Counted from the stretch's first letter, positions 27,175 to 36,570 are shown. The stretch is 64,000 nucleotides of DNA from Lysobacteraceae bacterium (GCA_030681035.1 JAUXUI010000035.1:27623-91622), one strand, 5' to 3'. A program made the numbers and translations. Notes: generated by a model from the letters alone, not told the origin.

Positions 27175-30100
27175 CTAAGCGTCCCGCACCGCCGCATGCA
27201 CCGCCTCGAAGATTTCCCTGGACAGGATCGGGAACGCCGTGCGCTGGAACTCACCGTCGTCCATATATCGAGTCACGATCTTGTCGTTCTCAGCCATCCG
27301 CTGGATCATCAAGTCCTCGATCAGCTTGCGCACTCCCAACTGGAACTTGTCCAACGGATTGGCCAACGCTGTCTGGATCACTTGGCCGTTGGACGCTGCC
27401 CGTGCCTTTATCTGGTCGAAGAACAGCCGATCCTCCTCGGTGAAGGTGGTGCCGAAGCGTTCGTTGAGCACCTGGATGATCTCGGAGAGCGGGGCCTTTT
27501 CGTCCTTGGCCTTGCCGGTGCCGACGTCGGTCGGCCCATAAACCGCCTCAGGCTCTCCCACCTTCAAATCAATCGCGCCACTGGACACGCGCTGCAGCCG
27601 GTAATACTGCAACTCCACCTCATTGCCGATCTTTACCACCGTGTTGTCACGGTCCAGCGGCAGATGCGGCAGCAGAAAGCGCCCGTAGCTGTAGAGCATT
27701 TCCAGATCAGGGTCCGCGTAAGGCAGTATCTGGCTCAGAAAAGAGTACATCCGCACATAGCCGCCAAGCTTGTCGCGGAAGGTGGAGCGCACCTCGTCAT
27801 CCTCAATCGCCTTGAAGCGATCCACCGCCGGTTGCAGGTGGCGCTGCATGTGGGCGTGGTCGGCGGGGTTTTGCCGATCCGGCTGGCGGTAGAAAATACG
27901 CGCAAAGGCTTCCACTTCACTCCAGTGGTAAATCTGTAATTGATCCAGCGCGTGCTTGATGCTGGGCAACATTTCCGGGTTGGCGGACTCCTGCAAACTG
28001 GTGGAATCGAAGTGGGGTTTGAAAGCCGCGTAGATGTCCTCGGGTTTGTTGACGAAGTCCAGCACGAAGGGCTCGTCCTTGCCGGCGATCTTTCGATTCA
28101 GGCGCGACAGAGTCTGCACCGCCTGCACGCCATCCAATCGCTTGTCCACGTACATGGCGCATAGCAGGGGCTGGTCAAAGCCGGTCTGGTATTTGTTGGC
28201 CACCAGCAGCACCTGGTAATCGCTGGAGCCAAAACGCTCAGGCAATTGGCTCTCAGAGATGGGTTTGCCGGTGACAGCATCCGGGTTCATACCCGGCTCG
28301 GTGTATTCAACGCCGGTATCCGGGTCTTTCACTGTGCCGCTGAAGGCCACCAACGAGCGTATATCGGTGTAAGCCTGTTCCTTGATATAACGCTCGAACG
28401 CCAGCTTGTAGCGTACCGCCTGAATGCGGCTGGCCGTCACCACCATCGCCTTGCCGCGTCCGCCGAGTTGGTGCCGCACGTGCTCGCGAAAGTGCTCAAC
28501 CATCACTTCCGTCTTCTGCTCGATGTTGTGCGGGTGAAGTTCCTTGAATTTGGCCAGCGCCTTGGCACCCTTCTTCTTCGGGATGGTGGGGTCATCCTCC
28601 GCCGTCTTCACAAACTTGAACCAGGTGCTGTAGGTGGTGTAGTTGCGCAGCACATCGAGAATGAAGCCTTCCTCAATCGCTTGGCGCATCGAATAGGTGT
28701 GGAAGGCTTCGGGCTGTCCACTGGCTCCCGGTCTGCCGAACAACTCCAGCGTCTTGCCCTTGGGCGTGGCGGTAAAGGCGAAGAAGCTCAGATTCTGCTG
28801 CTGGCCGCGTGAAGCCATGATCTGGTTGAGGCGATCCTCCCAATCCACTTCTTCATCGCCATTGCCCGCACCGCCGTTGTTTGCCGTGGCACCCAGAATG
28901 CTCTTCAGCTCGCGCGCGGTTTCGCCTGTCTGGCTGGAATGCGCTTCGTCCACGATCACCGCGTAGCGCCGCGCCGCAATGGCCGATTGCCAGGCCTTGG
29001 CCTGCGCTTTTTCTTCGTCGCTGGCCTTGTCCTGGTTCACCGCTCCGGCCGAGTGCAACAGGCCGCGCAGCACGAAGGGGAATTTCTGCAGCGTAGTGAT
29101 GACGATCTTGGTGCCGTCGATCAGGGCATCAGCCAGTTGCTTGGCGTCCTGGTCGATGGCTTTGACCACGCCCTGCGCATGCTCAATCTGGTAGATGGCG
29201 TCCTGCAACTGCTTGTCGAGCACCTTGCGGTCGGTAATGACGATCACGCAGTCAAACACTTTCTGATCCTGCGCGTTGTGCAGGCTGGCCAAGCGGTGCG
29301 ACAACCACGAGATGCTGTTGGTCTTGCCGCTGCCTGCCGAATGTTGAATCAGGTAATTGTGACCGGCATTCTCCACGCGCGCAGCAGCCACCAGCGCCCG
29401 CACCGCATCCAGCTGGTGGTAGCGCGGGAACACCATTTTTTCGGTGGTCACCAGCTTCTTGCCACCGCGGCCGTCATCCACCTTCTGCTCATCCTTTTCG
29501 ATGAACAGAAAGTGGCCGAGGATGTCGAGAAAGCTGTCGCGTTGCAGCGTTTCCTGCCAGAAGTAACCGCTGCGGTAGCCGCTGGCGTGCTGCGGGTTGC
29601 CCGCGCCGCACTGAATCTGCCCCGGATGGCTGCCCCGGTTGAAGGGCAGGAAGAAAGTTTTTTCCTTGGCGAGCCGGGTAGTCATCCACACTTCATCCGG
29701 GTCGGCGGCAAAGTGCACCAGTGCGCGTTTTTTGAAGTCGAACAAGGGCACACGCGGGTCGCGGTCGCTCTGGTATTGCTTCACCGCGTGCCGCCAGGTC
29801 TGGTGCGTGCCGGGATTTTTCAGCTCGATGGTGGCCACCGGTAGGCCATTGACCGCCAGCACCATGTCCACAGTGCTGTGGTCGCCGGGGTGGCAAGGCA
29901 CCTGCCGCGTCACGGTGAGCTGGTTCTGGCCATACAACGCCAACACATCGGGCGACAGCGCATGGGCCGGCTTGAAATACGCCAGCCGGAACAACTTGCC
30001 GTAGAACTTGAAGCCATGACGGAGCACATGCAGGCTGCCCTTGATGTCCAGCTCCTTGCCCAGCGCATCGAGCACCATCGGTTGCAAGTTACTGCCGTGC

Positions 30101-30282
30101 TGCGCGGCCATCTCGGCCCATAGCTTGGGTTGGGTGACTTCGATAAAGGCAAACACCCGCGCCGGGAACAGCGCCCGCGCCTTGTCCCATTCGGCATTGG
30201 TGCCGGAGAGCCAGCCACCCTGCTTGAGCAGCATATCTTCTACATGAAACTCAAAGGCGCGTTCGGTGGTTTGGCCGGGCAT
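27175..30282 (-). CDS. hsdR: Type I restriction enzyme R subunit (HsdR), second system
   Basis: A 1035-aa complete HsdR. The N-terminal nuclease domain shows TVDMVLAVNGLPVATIELKN (acidic D, then E-L-K). The helicase motifs are HSAGSGKTNSISWL, VDEAHSSQTGE and FTATPKGKT, followed by the RecA2 segment VANKYQTGFDQPLLCAMYVDK. The C-terminal helical domain continues to a usual full length. It is the last gene of the island operon hsdM-abi-hsdS-FRG-hsdR and ends 64 bp from the gspE-repeat boundary. It is homologous to but clearly divergent from the HsdR at 1-2953. Confidence 0.95.
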   Translation of the reverse strand: MPGQTTERAFEFHVEDMLLKQGGWLSGTNAEWDKARALFPARVFAFIEVTQPKLWAEMAAQHGSNLQPMVLDALGKELDIKGSLHVLRHGFKFYGKLFRLAYFKPAHALSPDVLALYGQNQLTVTRQVPCHPGDHSTVDMVLAVNGLPVATIELKNPGTHQTWRHAVKQYQSDRDPRVPLFDFKKRALVHFAADPDEVWMTTRLAKEKTFFLPFNRGSHPGQIQCGAGNPQHASGYRSGYFWQETLQRDSFLDILGHFLFIEKDEQKVDDGRGGKKLVTTEKMVFPRYHQLDAVRALVAAARVENAGHNYLIQHSAGSGKTNSISWLSHRLASLHNAQDQKVFDCVIVITDRKVLDKQLQDAIYQIEHAQGVVKAIDQDAKQLADALIDGTKIVITTLQKFPFVLRGLLHSAGAVNQDKASDEEKAQAKAWQSAIAARRYAVIVDEAHSSQTGETARELKSILGATANNGGAGNGDEEVDWEDRLNQIMASRGQQQNLSFFAFTATPKGKTLELFGRPGASGQPEAFHTYSMRQAIEEGFILDVLRNYTTYSTWFKFVKTAEDDPTIPKKKGAKALAKFKELHPHNIEQKTEVMVEHFREHVRHQLGGRGKAMVVTASRIQAVRYKLAFERYIKEQAYTDIRSLVAFSGTVKDPDTGVEYTEPGMNPDAVTGKPISESQLPERFGSSDYQVLLVANKYQTGFDQPLLCAMYVDKRLDGVQAVQTLSRLNRKIAGKDEPFVLDFVNKPEDIYAAFKPHFDSTSLQESANPEMLPSIKHALDQLQIYHWSEVEAFARIFYRQPDRQNPADHAHMQRHLQPAVDRFKAIEDDEVRSTFRDKLGGYVRMYSFLSQILPYADPDLEMLYSYGRFLLPHLPLDRDNTVVKIGNEVELQYYRLQRVSSGAIDLKVGEPEAVYGPTDVGTGKAKDEKAPLSEIIQVLNERFGTTFTEEDRLFFDQIKARAASNGQVIQTALANPLDKFQLGVRKLIEDLMIQRMAENDKIVTRYMDDGEFQRTAFPILSREIFEAVHAAVRDA

Positions 30283-30294
30283 GGGCAGGGTTCC

Positions 30295-31260
30295 TCAGAT
30301 CGTTCCGTTGATTTCGAAGGCGCGGTACTTCAGCCACTTGGCGATGCCATCGAGGTCGGGGAATAGTTGTTTGTCGAATACGCCGTACTGGTCTAGTCGG
30401 CGACGGATGTCCTCATGCGCCGACTGTTTGATGACGAATTCCAGATAGTCCTTCTCGTCCAGTGGCTGCATCGGCTGCCAGCACGCCAGCAACACGCCGT
30501 CCTGGGCACGGATGCGCGGTGACACATGCGGCGGGTCGTAGATGATGTTTTCGCTGATCTTGAATGGTGTGGGCAAGTCAGAACGCTCAATAACAGTGGC
30601 TAAAGCAACATCGCTTGCGACAACTTCCTTTCCAGATATTGCAATGGGTTGGACATCACCATCAGCCCCGTACTGAGCGTAGGCGTCCTCTTCATTTTCT
30701 TCGGGGGGGGCGTCTCGAGCTTCCCGGTAGGTTTTGACCAGGTCTATGTCTGCAATGCTGGCTGCCATAGTGGTCAAGTCGCCCACCGGCGTCACCTGCG
30801 CAGCCTGCCCGCGCTTCAAATCGGCATAACGCTTGGGGTTGGAGATCAGCACATAGACCGCGCTGTCCATCGGTGCACCGTCTTTGTCTTTCTCGGTTTG
30901 CCGGGTCGCAAAGTACAGCGCCACCAGCGGGTTACTCGTCCAGTCCATGAATCGCGAGGGCAGGCCGTGGTGCTGGGCGATGGCCAGTTCTTCCCACGCC
31001 GTTTGTGGCCGGTGCTGTACGTAGGTGAGCAGGTGGTTGCTGAACGTTTCCAGCACTTCTGCCTCTTTGTACTCACGCTCGGCCAGCGACAGTTTTTCCT
31101 GATGCGGGTAGCGCGCGACCGAAGGTGTCAGCGGGAAGCCCTGCGTTGCCAGCTTGCCCTGACCACGAAAGTACAGCCGAGCGCCATTGCCACGCGGCAA
31201 TTCCTTGTGGATGGTGTTCAGGTACTCGTCAAAGCTCTCAATTTCACCGGGCGTGCTCAT
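30295..31260 (-). CDS. FRG-domain protein within the R-M operon
   Basis: A 321-aa protein with an N-terminal FRG domain: LYFRGQGK near residue 29, then AIAQHHGLPSRFMDWTSNPLVALYFA, the conserved core of the family. FRG proteins are found near phage-defence and toxin genes, but their biochemical role is not settled. The ATG overlaps the hsdS stop by ATGA (31260-31257), and hsdR follows after 12 bp, so it is translationally integrated in the R-M operon. It occupies the slot that the ImmA/PIN pair fills in the first R-M operon. I infer an accessory defence role, without assigning an activity. Confidence 0.85.
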   Translation of the reverse strand: MSTPGEIESFDEYLNTIHKELPRGNGARLYFRGQGKLATQGFPLTPSVARYPHQEKLSLAEREYKEAEVLETFSNHLLTYVQHRPQTAWEELAIAQHHGLPSRFMDWTSNPLVALYFATRQTEKDKDGAPMDSAVYVLISNPKRYADLKRGQAAQVTPVGDLTTMAASIADIDLVKTYREARDAPPEENEEDAYAQYGADGDVQPIAISGKEVVASDVALATVIERSDLPTPFKISENIIYDPPHVSPRIRAQDGVLLACWQPMQPLDEKDYLEFVIKQSAHEDIRRRLDQYGVFDKQLFPDLDGIAKWLKYRAFEINGTI

Positions 31261-32594
31261 GCCAGCTCCCGCACGTCGATCTTGCCGGTGACGGCGGAGG
31301 TAATCAGTGCTTGGCGGTATTCGGAGAGGCGGGTGATCACCGCGTCCGCTTTTGTGAACATGTGATCAACCTTTGCTGTTTCCGTTGCGAGGTACTCAAC
31401 AATCTTGACTTGTTCGTTTTGTGGCGGAATAGGGAGTCGAAGCTCGTTCAGTGTTTCTCGATTGATCTTCGGCATTGCGACCCGATCCGCCTCCAGGACA
31501 GACCAAGCTGAAAATTGGTCGGAAAGTAGCAGCCAATAGAGGTAAGGATTTAGGAGCTTCTTTTTGCAGGTAAGTGGGTACATGTCTGCACTGCAAAGGC
31601 ACTGTTCAGGTGCAATCACAACCTTACGAAGAGCTGGACGGATTTTTGAATAAATCACCGCGTCCGCTGGGCACAAATATTTCCCGCTTTCAGCAAATTG
31701 CTCAGCAGCAGTCTCCAAGTCCAGCAAACGTCCAGTACCAGAGTCAATATGATTTGGGGCAATCAGAAACATTGATGCGAATGGCTCCATCTCAGGATTC
31801 ACTTGGCCCTCGGCAATGTGAACTTCGCGCGAGAACTTTTCGATGTCCCAATGCCAAGGAATCTGCCCCAACCACTCCACCCCCGAATCCTTCATCGCAG
31901 GAGCAGGCTCCAGGCCCACGGCCTTGGCGGCTTCGGGCGGCAGGCCACGGGTGACGGTGCGGGCGATCAGGGCGCTGCGCTTTTCCTTGAGCTTGGTGAT
32001 GAGCTGCCGCTTCTGCGCCACCAGCGTATCTATCTGCGCGGTCTTGCCATCGAGGAAGAGGGCGATGGTTTGTTGTTCGCCGACTGGGGGCACCGGGCAA
32101 GGGATTGACCCCAGCATTTCAAGATTCAATCCATCACGCGCCTCGCCACCAGCCAGGTTTCGGATGTTCTGGTAATTCGCCGTGAGCCAGTAATACAGGT
32201 AACGCGGCGCGAACCGATGATCAGGGATCAGCGCTGCCATAGACTGGTTGCAGGTCGTCGGAATGCCGAGCTGTGCCACCATGCCTTTGGTCTTGCCTTG
32301 TCCCGCCAGCGCCATGACCAAGGCGTCTTTCGGAATCCACTTGGCGCTGCTGTTGGCAAAACCTTCGCGGGTGATCAGCTCAGACGGCCGGGTGATATAG
32401 CCATCGTTCACGGCACCCGAATTGATCCACGGAATCTCGCCATCTTCCCAATAGGCTTCGTTGCCTTTGTCTGGCGTGCCACCTGCGTAGCGCTTCGACA
32501 TCCAGCGAAGTGATGCGGCGCTCCAGTGGGTCGGTAATTGGTCAAGCCAAGCCGTCGGGCTGGTTTTGTAGTTGTTGTACGCGGCGTATTTCAT
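31257..32594 (-). CDS. hsdS: Type I restriction enzyme specificity subunit (HsdS), second system
   Basis: A 445-aa specificity subunit with two target-recognition domains. The first begins QLPTHWSAASLRWMSKRYAGG. The central conserved helix contains EQQTIALFLDGKTAQIDTLV and LKEKRSALIARTVTRGLPP, followed by MKDSGVEWLGQIPWHW, which opens the second domain. The C-terminal helix ends ALITSAVTGKIDVREL. The ATG at 32594 overlaps the stop of the upstream abi gene (ATGA). The recognition domains differ from those of the first HsdS, so the two systems should recognise different sites. Confidence 0.93.
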   Translation of the reverse strand: MKYAAYNNYKTSPTAWLDQLPTHWSAASLRWMSKRYAGGTPDKGNEAYWEDGEIPWINSGAVNDGYITRPSELITREGFANSSAKWIPKDALVMALAGQGKTKGMVAQLGIPTTCNQSMAALIPDHRFAPRYLYYWLTANYQNIRNLAGGEARDGLNLEMLGSIPCPVPPVGEQQTIALFLDGKTAQIDTLVAQKRQLITKLKEKRSALIARTVTRGLPPEAAKAVGLEPAPAMKDSGVEWLGQIPWHWDIEKFSREVHIAEGQVNPEMEPFASMFLIAPNHIDSGTGRLLDLETAAEQFAESGKYLCPADAVIYSKIRPALRKVVIAPEQCLCSADMYPLTCKKKLLNPYLYWLLLSDQFSAWSVLEADRVAMPKINRETLNELRLPIPPQNEQVKIVEYLATETAKVDHMFTKADAVITRLSEYRQALITSAVTGKIDVRELA

Positions 32595-33589
32595 GCCGTC
32601 TTCTCCTGCCAGATCGCCATCTGCTCCCAGTCCGATGGGAAACCCATGGCCTGCTGCTGGGCCGCACTAGCGCTCTGGATGTACTGCTTCAAGCGCATCC
32701 TCCAACTACTGCCAGGATTGATGCGCTGCATCAGATGCGCCATTACCAGCAGGTAGTTGTAAATCTGCCGTGCCGGTTGCTCCTGCACGCTGGCTTGTTG
32801 TTGCTCGACGGGCACGCCGCATTGGTCGCAGAGAGCGCTCTGCTTTTTGGTTGCGGTGATGCGCTCGATCACCATCTGGTCTTTCAGTCGTTTGATGAGA
32901 GGAAGTTGCAAGGTGAAGCGGCGGTTCCACAGGCGCCCGTGATGCGCGCAAACATTGCGCACGGGCGTGAGGGCATGCAGCACCTGCTCCAGCACTTCGA
33001 TGGTGGGCATGGCAAGGCTTTTGGCGACCTCGCGCTTGGCATCGGTGCTCTTGGTGGCCTTGAACCAACGCGACAAGGCGCCCAGCGTCAAGGTTTCCAC
33101 CACGGCCCAGATGGGCGGCAGGTAGGGTTCGCTGTACTGGCGGCGGTAATGGGCGATAAAGGTTTCGCTGCTGTCCTGCAGTTCGCCGGCCATGCGGGCT
33201 ATGTCGCTGGCGTGCTGCCAGGGGCTCTTGAACAGGTTGGCATCCAGATGGGCGTGCGGGCCATGGCGCATGGCCATGGCGTGGGCCCAGTGGGTGCGGA
33301 TGGCGGTTTCGATGCGCTCGATGGCCTCCATGACCAACAGACGCAATTGCCGGTCAAAGATGTAGAGCGACAACACCTGCTCAAAGGTGGTCCCCGGCCG
33401 AAACTGGTGATTACGCGGCTGGCCGTCGGCAGCAAGCTGCTCGAAGGGTAGCCAGTAAGCGCTGAGGCGGTAATAGCCGATGTGGGTCAGGTAGTGCTGA
33501 ACCCGGGCATCGTCAGTGAACTGCAGGCCGCGCTGTTTGAGACGACCGGCTTGGTCTGTTATCGAGAGTGCGGGTTTGTCATAGCGCAT
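32591..33589 (-). CDS. Abi_2/AbiF-like HEPN protein, second copy
   Basis: A 332-aa Abi_2-family protein related to the one at 6005-6940 but divergent. The HEPN motif is VRNVCAHHGRLWNRRF, with the R-x4-H spacing intact. HIGYYRLSAYWLPFEQL and LYIFDRQLRLLVMEAIERIETAI match the family blocks. A longer frame starts at 33676, but it would run through the candidate small RNA and its terminator. I prefer ATG at 33589 (MRYDKPALSITDQAGRL), where homologues begin. It is coupled to hsdS by ATGA. The upstream 276 bp hold two tandem candidate small RNAs and an operator-like palindrome, suggesting RNA control of a toxin. Confidence 0.86.
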   Translation of the reverse strand: MRYDKPALSITDQAGRLKQRGLQFTDDARVQHYLTHIGYYRLSAYWLPFEQLAADGQPRNHQFRPGTTFEQVLSLYIFDRQLRLLVMEAIERIETAIRTHWAHAMAMRHGPHAHLDANLFKSPWQHASDIARMAGELQDSSETFIAHYRRQYSEPYLPPIWAVVETLTLGALSRWFKATKSTDAKREVAKSLAMPTIEVLEQVLHALTPVRNVCAHHGRLWNRRFTLQLPLIKRLKDQMVIERITATKKQSALCDQCGVPVEQQQASVQEQPARQIYNYLLVMAHLMQRINPGSSWRMRLKQYIQSASAAQQQAMGFPSDWEQMAIWQEKTA

Positions 33590-33601
33590 GACAGAACCCT
33601 G

Positions 33602-33669
33602 AAAAGAGTAACCCCTCGGTTTGAGCATCGCCGCAGCGAACTGCAGGATAGGCTTGAGGGGTGTTGTTG
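33602..33669 (-). ncRNA. Candidate small RNA B upstream of second abi gene (68 nt)
   Basis: On the minus strand, TATAAT (33681-33676) is followed 6 nt later by CAACAACACCCCTCAAGCCT. The transcript would end in a terminator formed by CCCCTC (33661-33656) and GAGGGG (33617-33612), followed by TTACTCTTTT. The loop holds an inner hairpin (CTGCAG-TTCG-CTGCGG). The first 15 nt and the terminator are shared with copy A. It ends 12 nt before the abi ATG. Confidence 0.6.
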
Positions 33670-33705
33670 TGAGCAATTATACGCAGGCCGACAAGCTTGC
33701 GCCAG

Positions 33706-33758
33706 AAAAAAGTAACCCCTCTGGTGCGCTTCCATGAGAGGCGTGAGGGGTGTTGTTG
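33706..33758 (-). ncRNA. Candidate small RNA A upstream of second abi gene (53 nt)
   Basis: On the minus strand, TACAAT (33770-33765) is followed 6 nt later by CAACAACACCCCTCACGCCT. It ends with the stem CCCCTC (33750-33745) and GAGGGG (33721-33716), then TTACTTTTTT. -10 spacing, start sequence and terminator are the same as in copy B, and it shares the GCCTCT...TGGA segment with the candidate at 6958-7018. A clear -35 is not visible for either copy. Confidence 0.58.
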
Positions 33759-33801
33759 CAGCAGATTGTAAGCAAGTGCCTTAGAAATAGCCGTAAATAG
33801 G

Positions 33802-33828
33802 AATTGTCGCGACACTGTCGCGACAATT
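33802..33828. promoter_or_regulatory. Operator-like palindrome with two TGTCGCGACA dyads
   Basis: A perfect 13-bp inverted repeat (33802-33814 and 33816-33828) around one base. Each arm contains the 10-bp self-palindrome TGTCGCGACA (33805-33814 and 33816-33825), spaced 11 bp centre to centre, about one helical turn. It lies between the hsdM stop and the small-RNA candidates. The layout is that of a tandem operator; the regulator is unknown. Confidence 0.6.
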
Positions 33829-33865
33829 GACAAGCGTGCTGTCTGAGTACTGCCCGAGGGGTGTT

Positions 33866-36061
33866 TCATGCCGTGACCTCGCCCAGCAGGCGCACGATAT
33901 CGGCCTCAAGCAGCCGGATTTCGTCCTCGATCACCGCCAGCTCGCGTGGCGGCTCGTAGCGGTAAAAGTGGCGGTTGAGCGGGATTTCGTAGCCGATCTT
34001 GGTCTTGCTATGGTCGATCCAGGCATCTGCCACGTGGGGCAGCACTTCGCGCTCGAAATAGGCCTGGATGCTTTCTTTCAGCGACACGTTTTCGGTGTCG
34101 CGCAGTTCGGCATCGGGTTCGGCCTCGTCATCGCGGTTGCGACAGATTTCGGCGGTTTCGTCGCGCTCGGAGAGCGCGCTGACCATGGCCTTTAGTTCGG
34201 CGGCGGACAGGCGCACGTTCAGTTCGCGATCCACGGGCTTGAGGCTGTCCAGAAACACTTTACGGTCGTTGATCTGCTCTGGGTGGCGCTTGGCAAACTC
34301 GGCCAGCAGATCGCGAATTTGCTGCTGGCGTTTTTCACCAGCGGCGATATCGAGCAGGCGCACGGACTCAATCTTCTTGGCGCTGGTGGCGAGGTTTTTG
34401 AAGGCGGTTTCGTCTTCCAGCCGGGCCAGACGCTCGGGTGTGGCGTGGAAACTCAGGCGTAAGGGGCGCTCGACGGTGATCTTGTGGTAACCGAAGTCCT
34501 CGTTGTCGAACACCTTGCTGACCACCAGTTGCTTCCACTGTTGGCCTTGCGGCGCATCGCCCGTGGGCGCCGTGTTGGCGACGGTGACCACCTTGCCATC
34601 TTTGTCGAACAGCACCCAGCGGCTGGCCCCATCCTGAAAGTGGCCATGCAGGCCAGTGATGTCGCCGATGTAGTCCGGGTCTTTGGGCTTGTCGGTCGGG
34701 TCGCCAATGCGGCGGCGCTTGTTGCCCAGGCTTTTCTCCATCGGCACCCAGTGGTTGCGCGCGTCGATGAGTTGCACCTTGCCCTTGCGATGCGGCTCCT
34801 TGCGGTTGGACAGCACCCAGATATAGGTGCTGATGCCGGTGTTGTAAAACAGTTGATCCGGCATCGCGACTACGGCTTCGAGCCAGTCGTTTTCGATGAT
34901 CCAGCGGCGGATTTCCGATTCGCCACCACCGGCATCGCCGGTGAACAAGGGCGAGCCATTGAACACAATGCCGATGCGGCTGCCGCCTTCTTCTGCGCGG
35001 CGCATCTTGTCGATCATGTGTTGCAGGAACAGCAAGGCGCCATCGTTGATGCGCGGGGTGCCCGCGCCAAAGCGGCCTTGGTAGCCGAGGGTGTCACGCT
35101 CGTGTTCGATGTAGCGTTGCTGCTGCTTCCACTCCACGCCAAAGGGTGGGTTGGCCAGCATGTAATCGAAGCTGCGCTTCTGGCCTTGTTCGTCGCGGGC
35201 GTGGGCGTCCTTGGTGAAGGTGTCGCCCATGGCGATGTTGTCGGCGTCTTCGCCCTTGATAAGCATGTCGGAGCGGCAGACGGCCCAGGCTTCGTCGTTC
35301 CAGTCCTGCCCGTACAAATGCGGCTTGGCCTCGCTGTTGAGGTCGCGGATGTATTTTTCGGCCACCGACAACATGCCGCCCGTGCCGCAGGCCGGGTCAT
35401 AGATGGTTTTAACGACGTGGCTGCGGCGCAAATCCTGCTCGGGGGATAGCAGCAGGTTGACCATCAGCTTGATGACTTCACGCGGGGTGAAATGCTCCCC
35501 GGCTTCCTCGTTGGATTGCTCCGCGCCAATCCGGATCAACTCTTCAAATACATAGCCCATTTGCATGGCGGCCTGGTCGGCCGACAAACTGGCAAAGCTC
35601 AGATCAAAAGTAGCGAACTTCTGGATGACCTGAAACAACAGGTTCTTTTCGGCCATTTTGCTGATCTGCTCACCAAACTTGAAGTGATCAAAGATGGCGC
35701 GGATGTTGGGCGAGTAGCCGTTGATGTAGCTGTTGAGGTTGGGGGCGAGGTTGCTGGGGTCGTCCAACAGAGAGTTGTGCCCCTTTTGCGACGGCGCCAA
35801 TTCCAGCTTGGACAGGTTGTAGAACGGATAACCGGTGGCCGACTGCATCACGCTGCGGATGATGCTTTCGGGTTTGCCTTTGTATTGATTGAACGTTTCC
35901 AATGCTAGGGCCTTGGTGGGCGCCAGCAGGCAATCGAAACGACGCAATACCGTGAGCGGGAGAATGACCTTGCGGTATTCGTTGCGCTTGTATGGCCCGC
36001 GCAACAGGTTGCAGATGCTCCATATGTCGTTGGCAAGCTGGCGGTGGGTTTCAGTACTCAT
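33866..36061 (-). CDS. hsdM: Type I restriction enzyme modification subunit (HsdM), second system
   Basis: A 731-aa N6-adenine methyltransferase subunit. The N-terminal domain begins MSTETHRQLANDIWSICNLL; motif I is [17 protein letters not shown] and motif IV is [11 protein letters not shown]. It is longer than the first HsdM because of an extra helical segment between motif IV and the C-terminal RDTENVSLKESIQAYFEREVLPHVADAW block. The frame is open to 36115, but I chose ATG 36061 because homologues, including the first HsdM, start at the same point relative to IWSxxxLLRGxYK. It is the first gene of the island operon. The abi gene follows after a 276-bp regulatory gap. Confidence 0.94.
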   Translation of the reverse strand: MSTETHRQLANDIWSICNLLRGPYKRNEYRKVILPLTVLRRFDCLLAPTKALALETFNQYKGKPESIIRSVMQSATGYPFYNLSKLELAPSQKGHNSLLDDPSNLAPNLNSYINGYSPNIRAIFDHFKFGEQISKMAEKNLLFQVIQKFATFDLSFASLSADQAAMQMGYVFEELIRIGAEQSNEEAGEHFTPREVIKLMVNLLLSPEQDLRRSHVVKTIYDPACGTGGMLSVAEKYIRDLNSEAKPHLYGQDWNDEAWAVCRSDMLIKGEDADNIAMGDTFTKDAHARDEQGQKRSFDYMLANPPFGVEWKQQQRYIEHERDTLGYQGRFGAGTPRINDGALLFLQHMIDKMRRAEEGGSRIGIVFNGSPLFTGDAGGGESEIRRWIIENDWLEAVVAMPDQLFYNTGISTYIWVLSNRKEPHRKGKVQLIDARNHWVPMEKSLGNKRRRIGDPTDKPKDPDYIGDITGLHGHFQDGASRWVLFDKDGKVVTVANTAPTGDAPQGQQWKQLVVSKVFDNEDFGYHKITVERPLRLSFHATPERLARLEDETAFKNLATSAKKIESVRLLDIAAGEKRQQQIRDLLAEFAKRHPEQINDRKVFLDSLKPVDRELNVRLSAAELKAMVSALSERDETAEICRNRDDEAEPDAELRDTENVSLKESIQAYFEREVLPHVADAWIDHSKTKIGYEIPLNRHFYRYEPPRELAVIEDEIRLLEADIVRLLGEVTA

Positions 36062-36302
36062 TCGGTGGTTTCGCATCCTGTTCTGCGTGGGTCGTTCTCG
36101 CCAGACGTGCCGCACGCGTTGATAGTTGCTTCACCCTGGCCTGCGGGTATCGAGCGAACGCAGCGAGGCCGACGCCGATCCGTCGTCACGCCACGAATAT
36201 GCGATTGCACATACTAACCAACTACCAGCCTCCACGGAGGGGCTGTCGGCTGATAGTCGCAGCACGAGCGAACGGCTGGCGCGTGAAGTCGCACTCTCGC
36301 CG

Positions 36303-36570
36303 ACGACTGGCAACCCGGCCTGCGCTTCGCCCGGCCGCATCCCGACGCCGGCCGCAGTGGCGGCTACAGCGGCCGCACCGGCCTGTACGAACTGATCACC
36401 ATCGACGACACCTTGCGCCGCCTGATCCACGAAGGTGCCAGCGAACACGCGCTGTTGCAGCACGCGCGCCAGCGCAGCGCCGCACTCAGCGACGACGGCT
36501 GGAACAAGCTTTGCGCGCAGGTCACCTCGGTGGACGAAGTGCTGCGGGTATCGCGCGAGGGCGAGTGAGG
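36303..36570 (+). pseudogene. Orphan gspE 3' fragment, right direct repeat of R-M island
   Basis: It carries about the last 88 codons of gspE (DWQPGLRFARPH... to ...VSREGE and stop), matched to 26843-27110 with six mismatches. There is no start or ATPase core, so it is non-functional. It marks the right boundary of the R-M island. The left copy may be the version brought by the incoming DNA, with this one the displaced original, or the reverse. 36062-36302 between hsdM and this repeat shows no recognised gene. Confidence 0.92.

Noticed and set aside
36116..36302. Possible attachment site or integrase remnant at the right edge of the R-M island
   Set aside because: No tRNA, integrase or short att-like repeat found; only the long gspE repeat marks the border.
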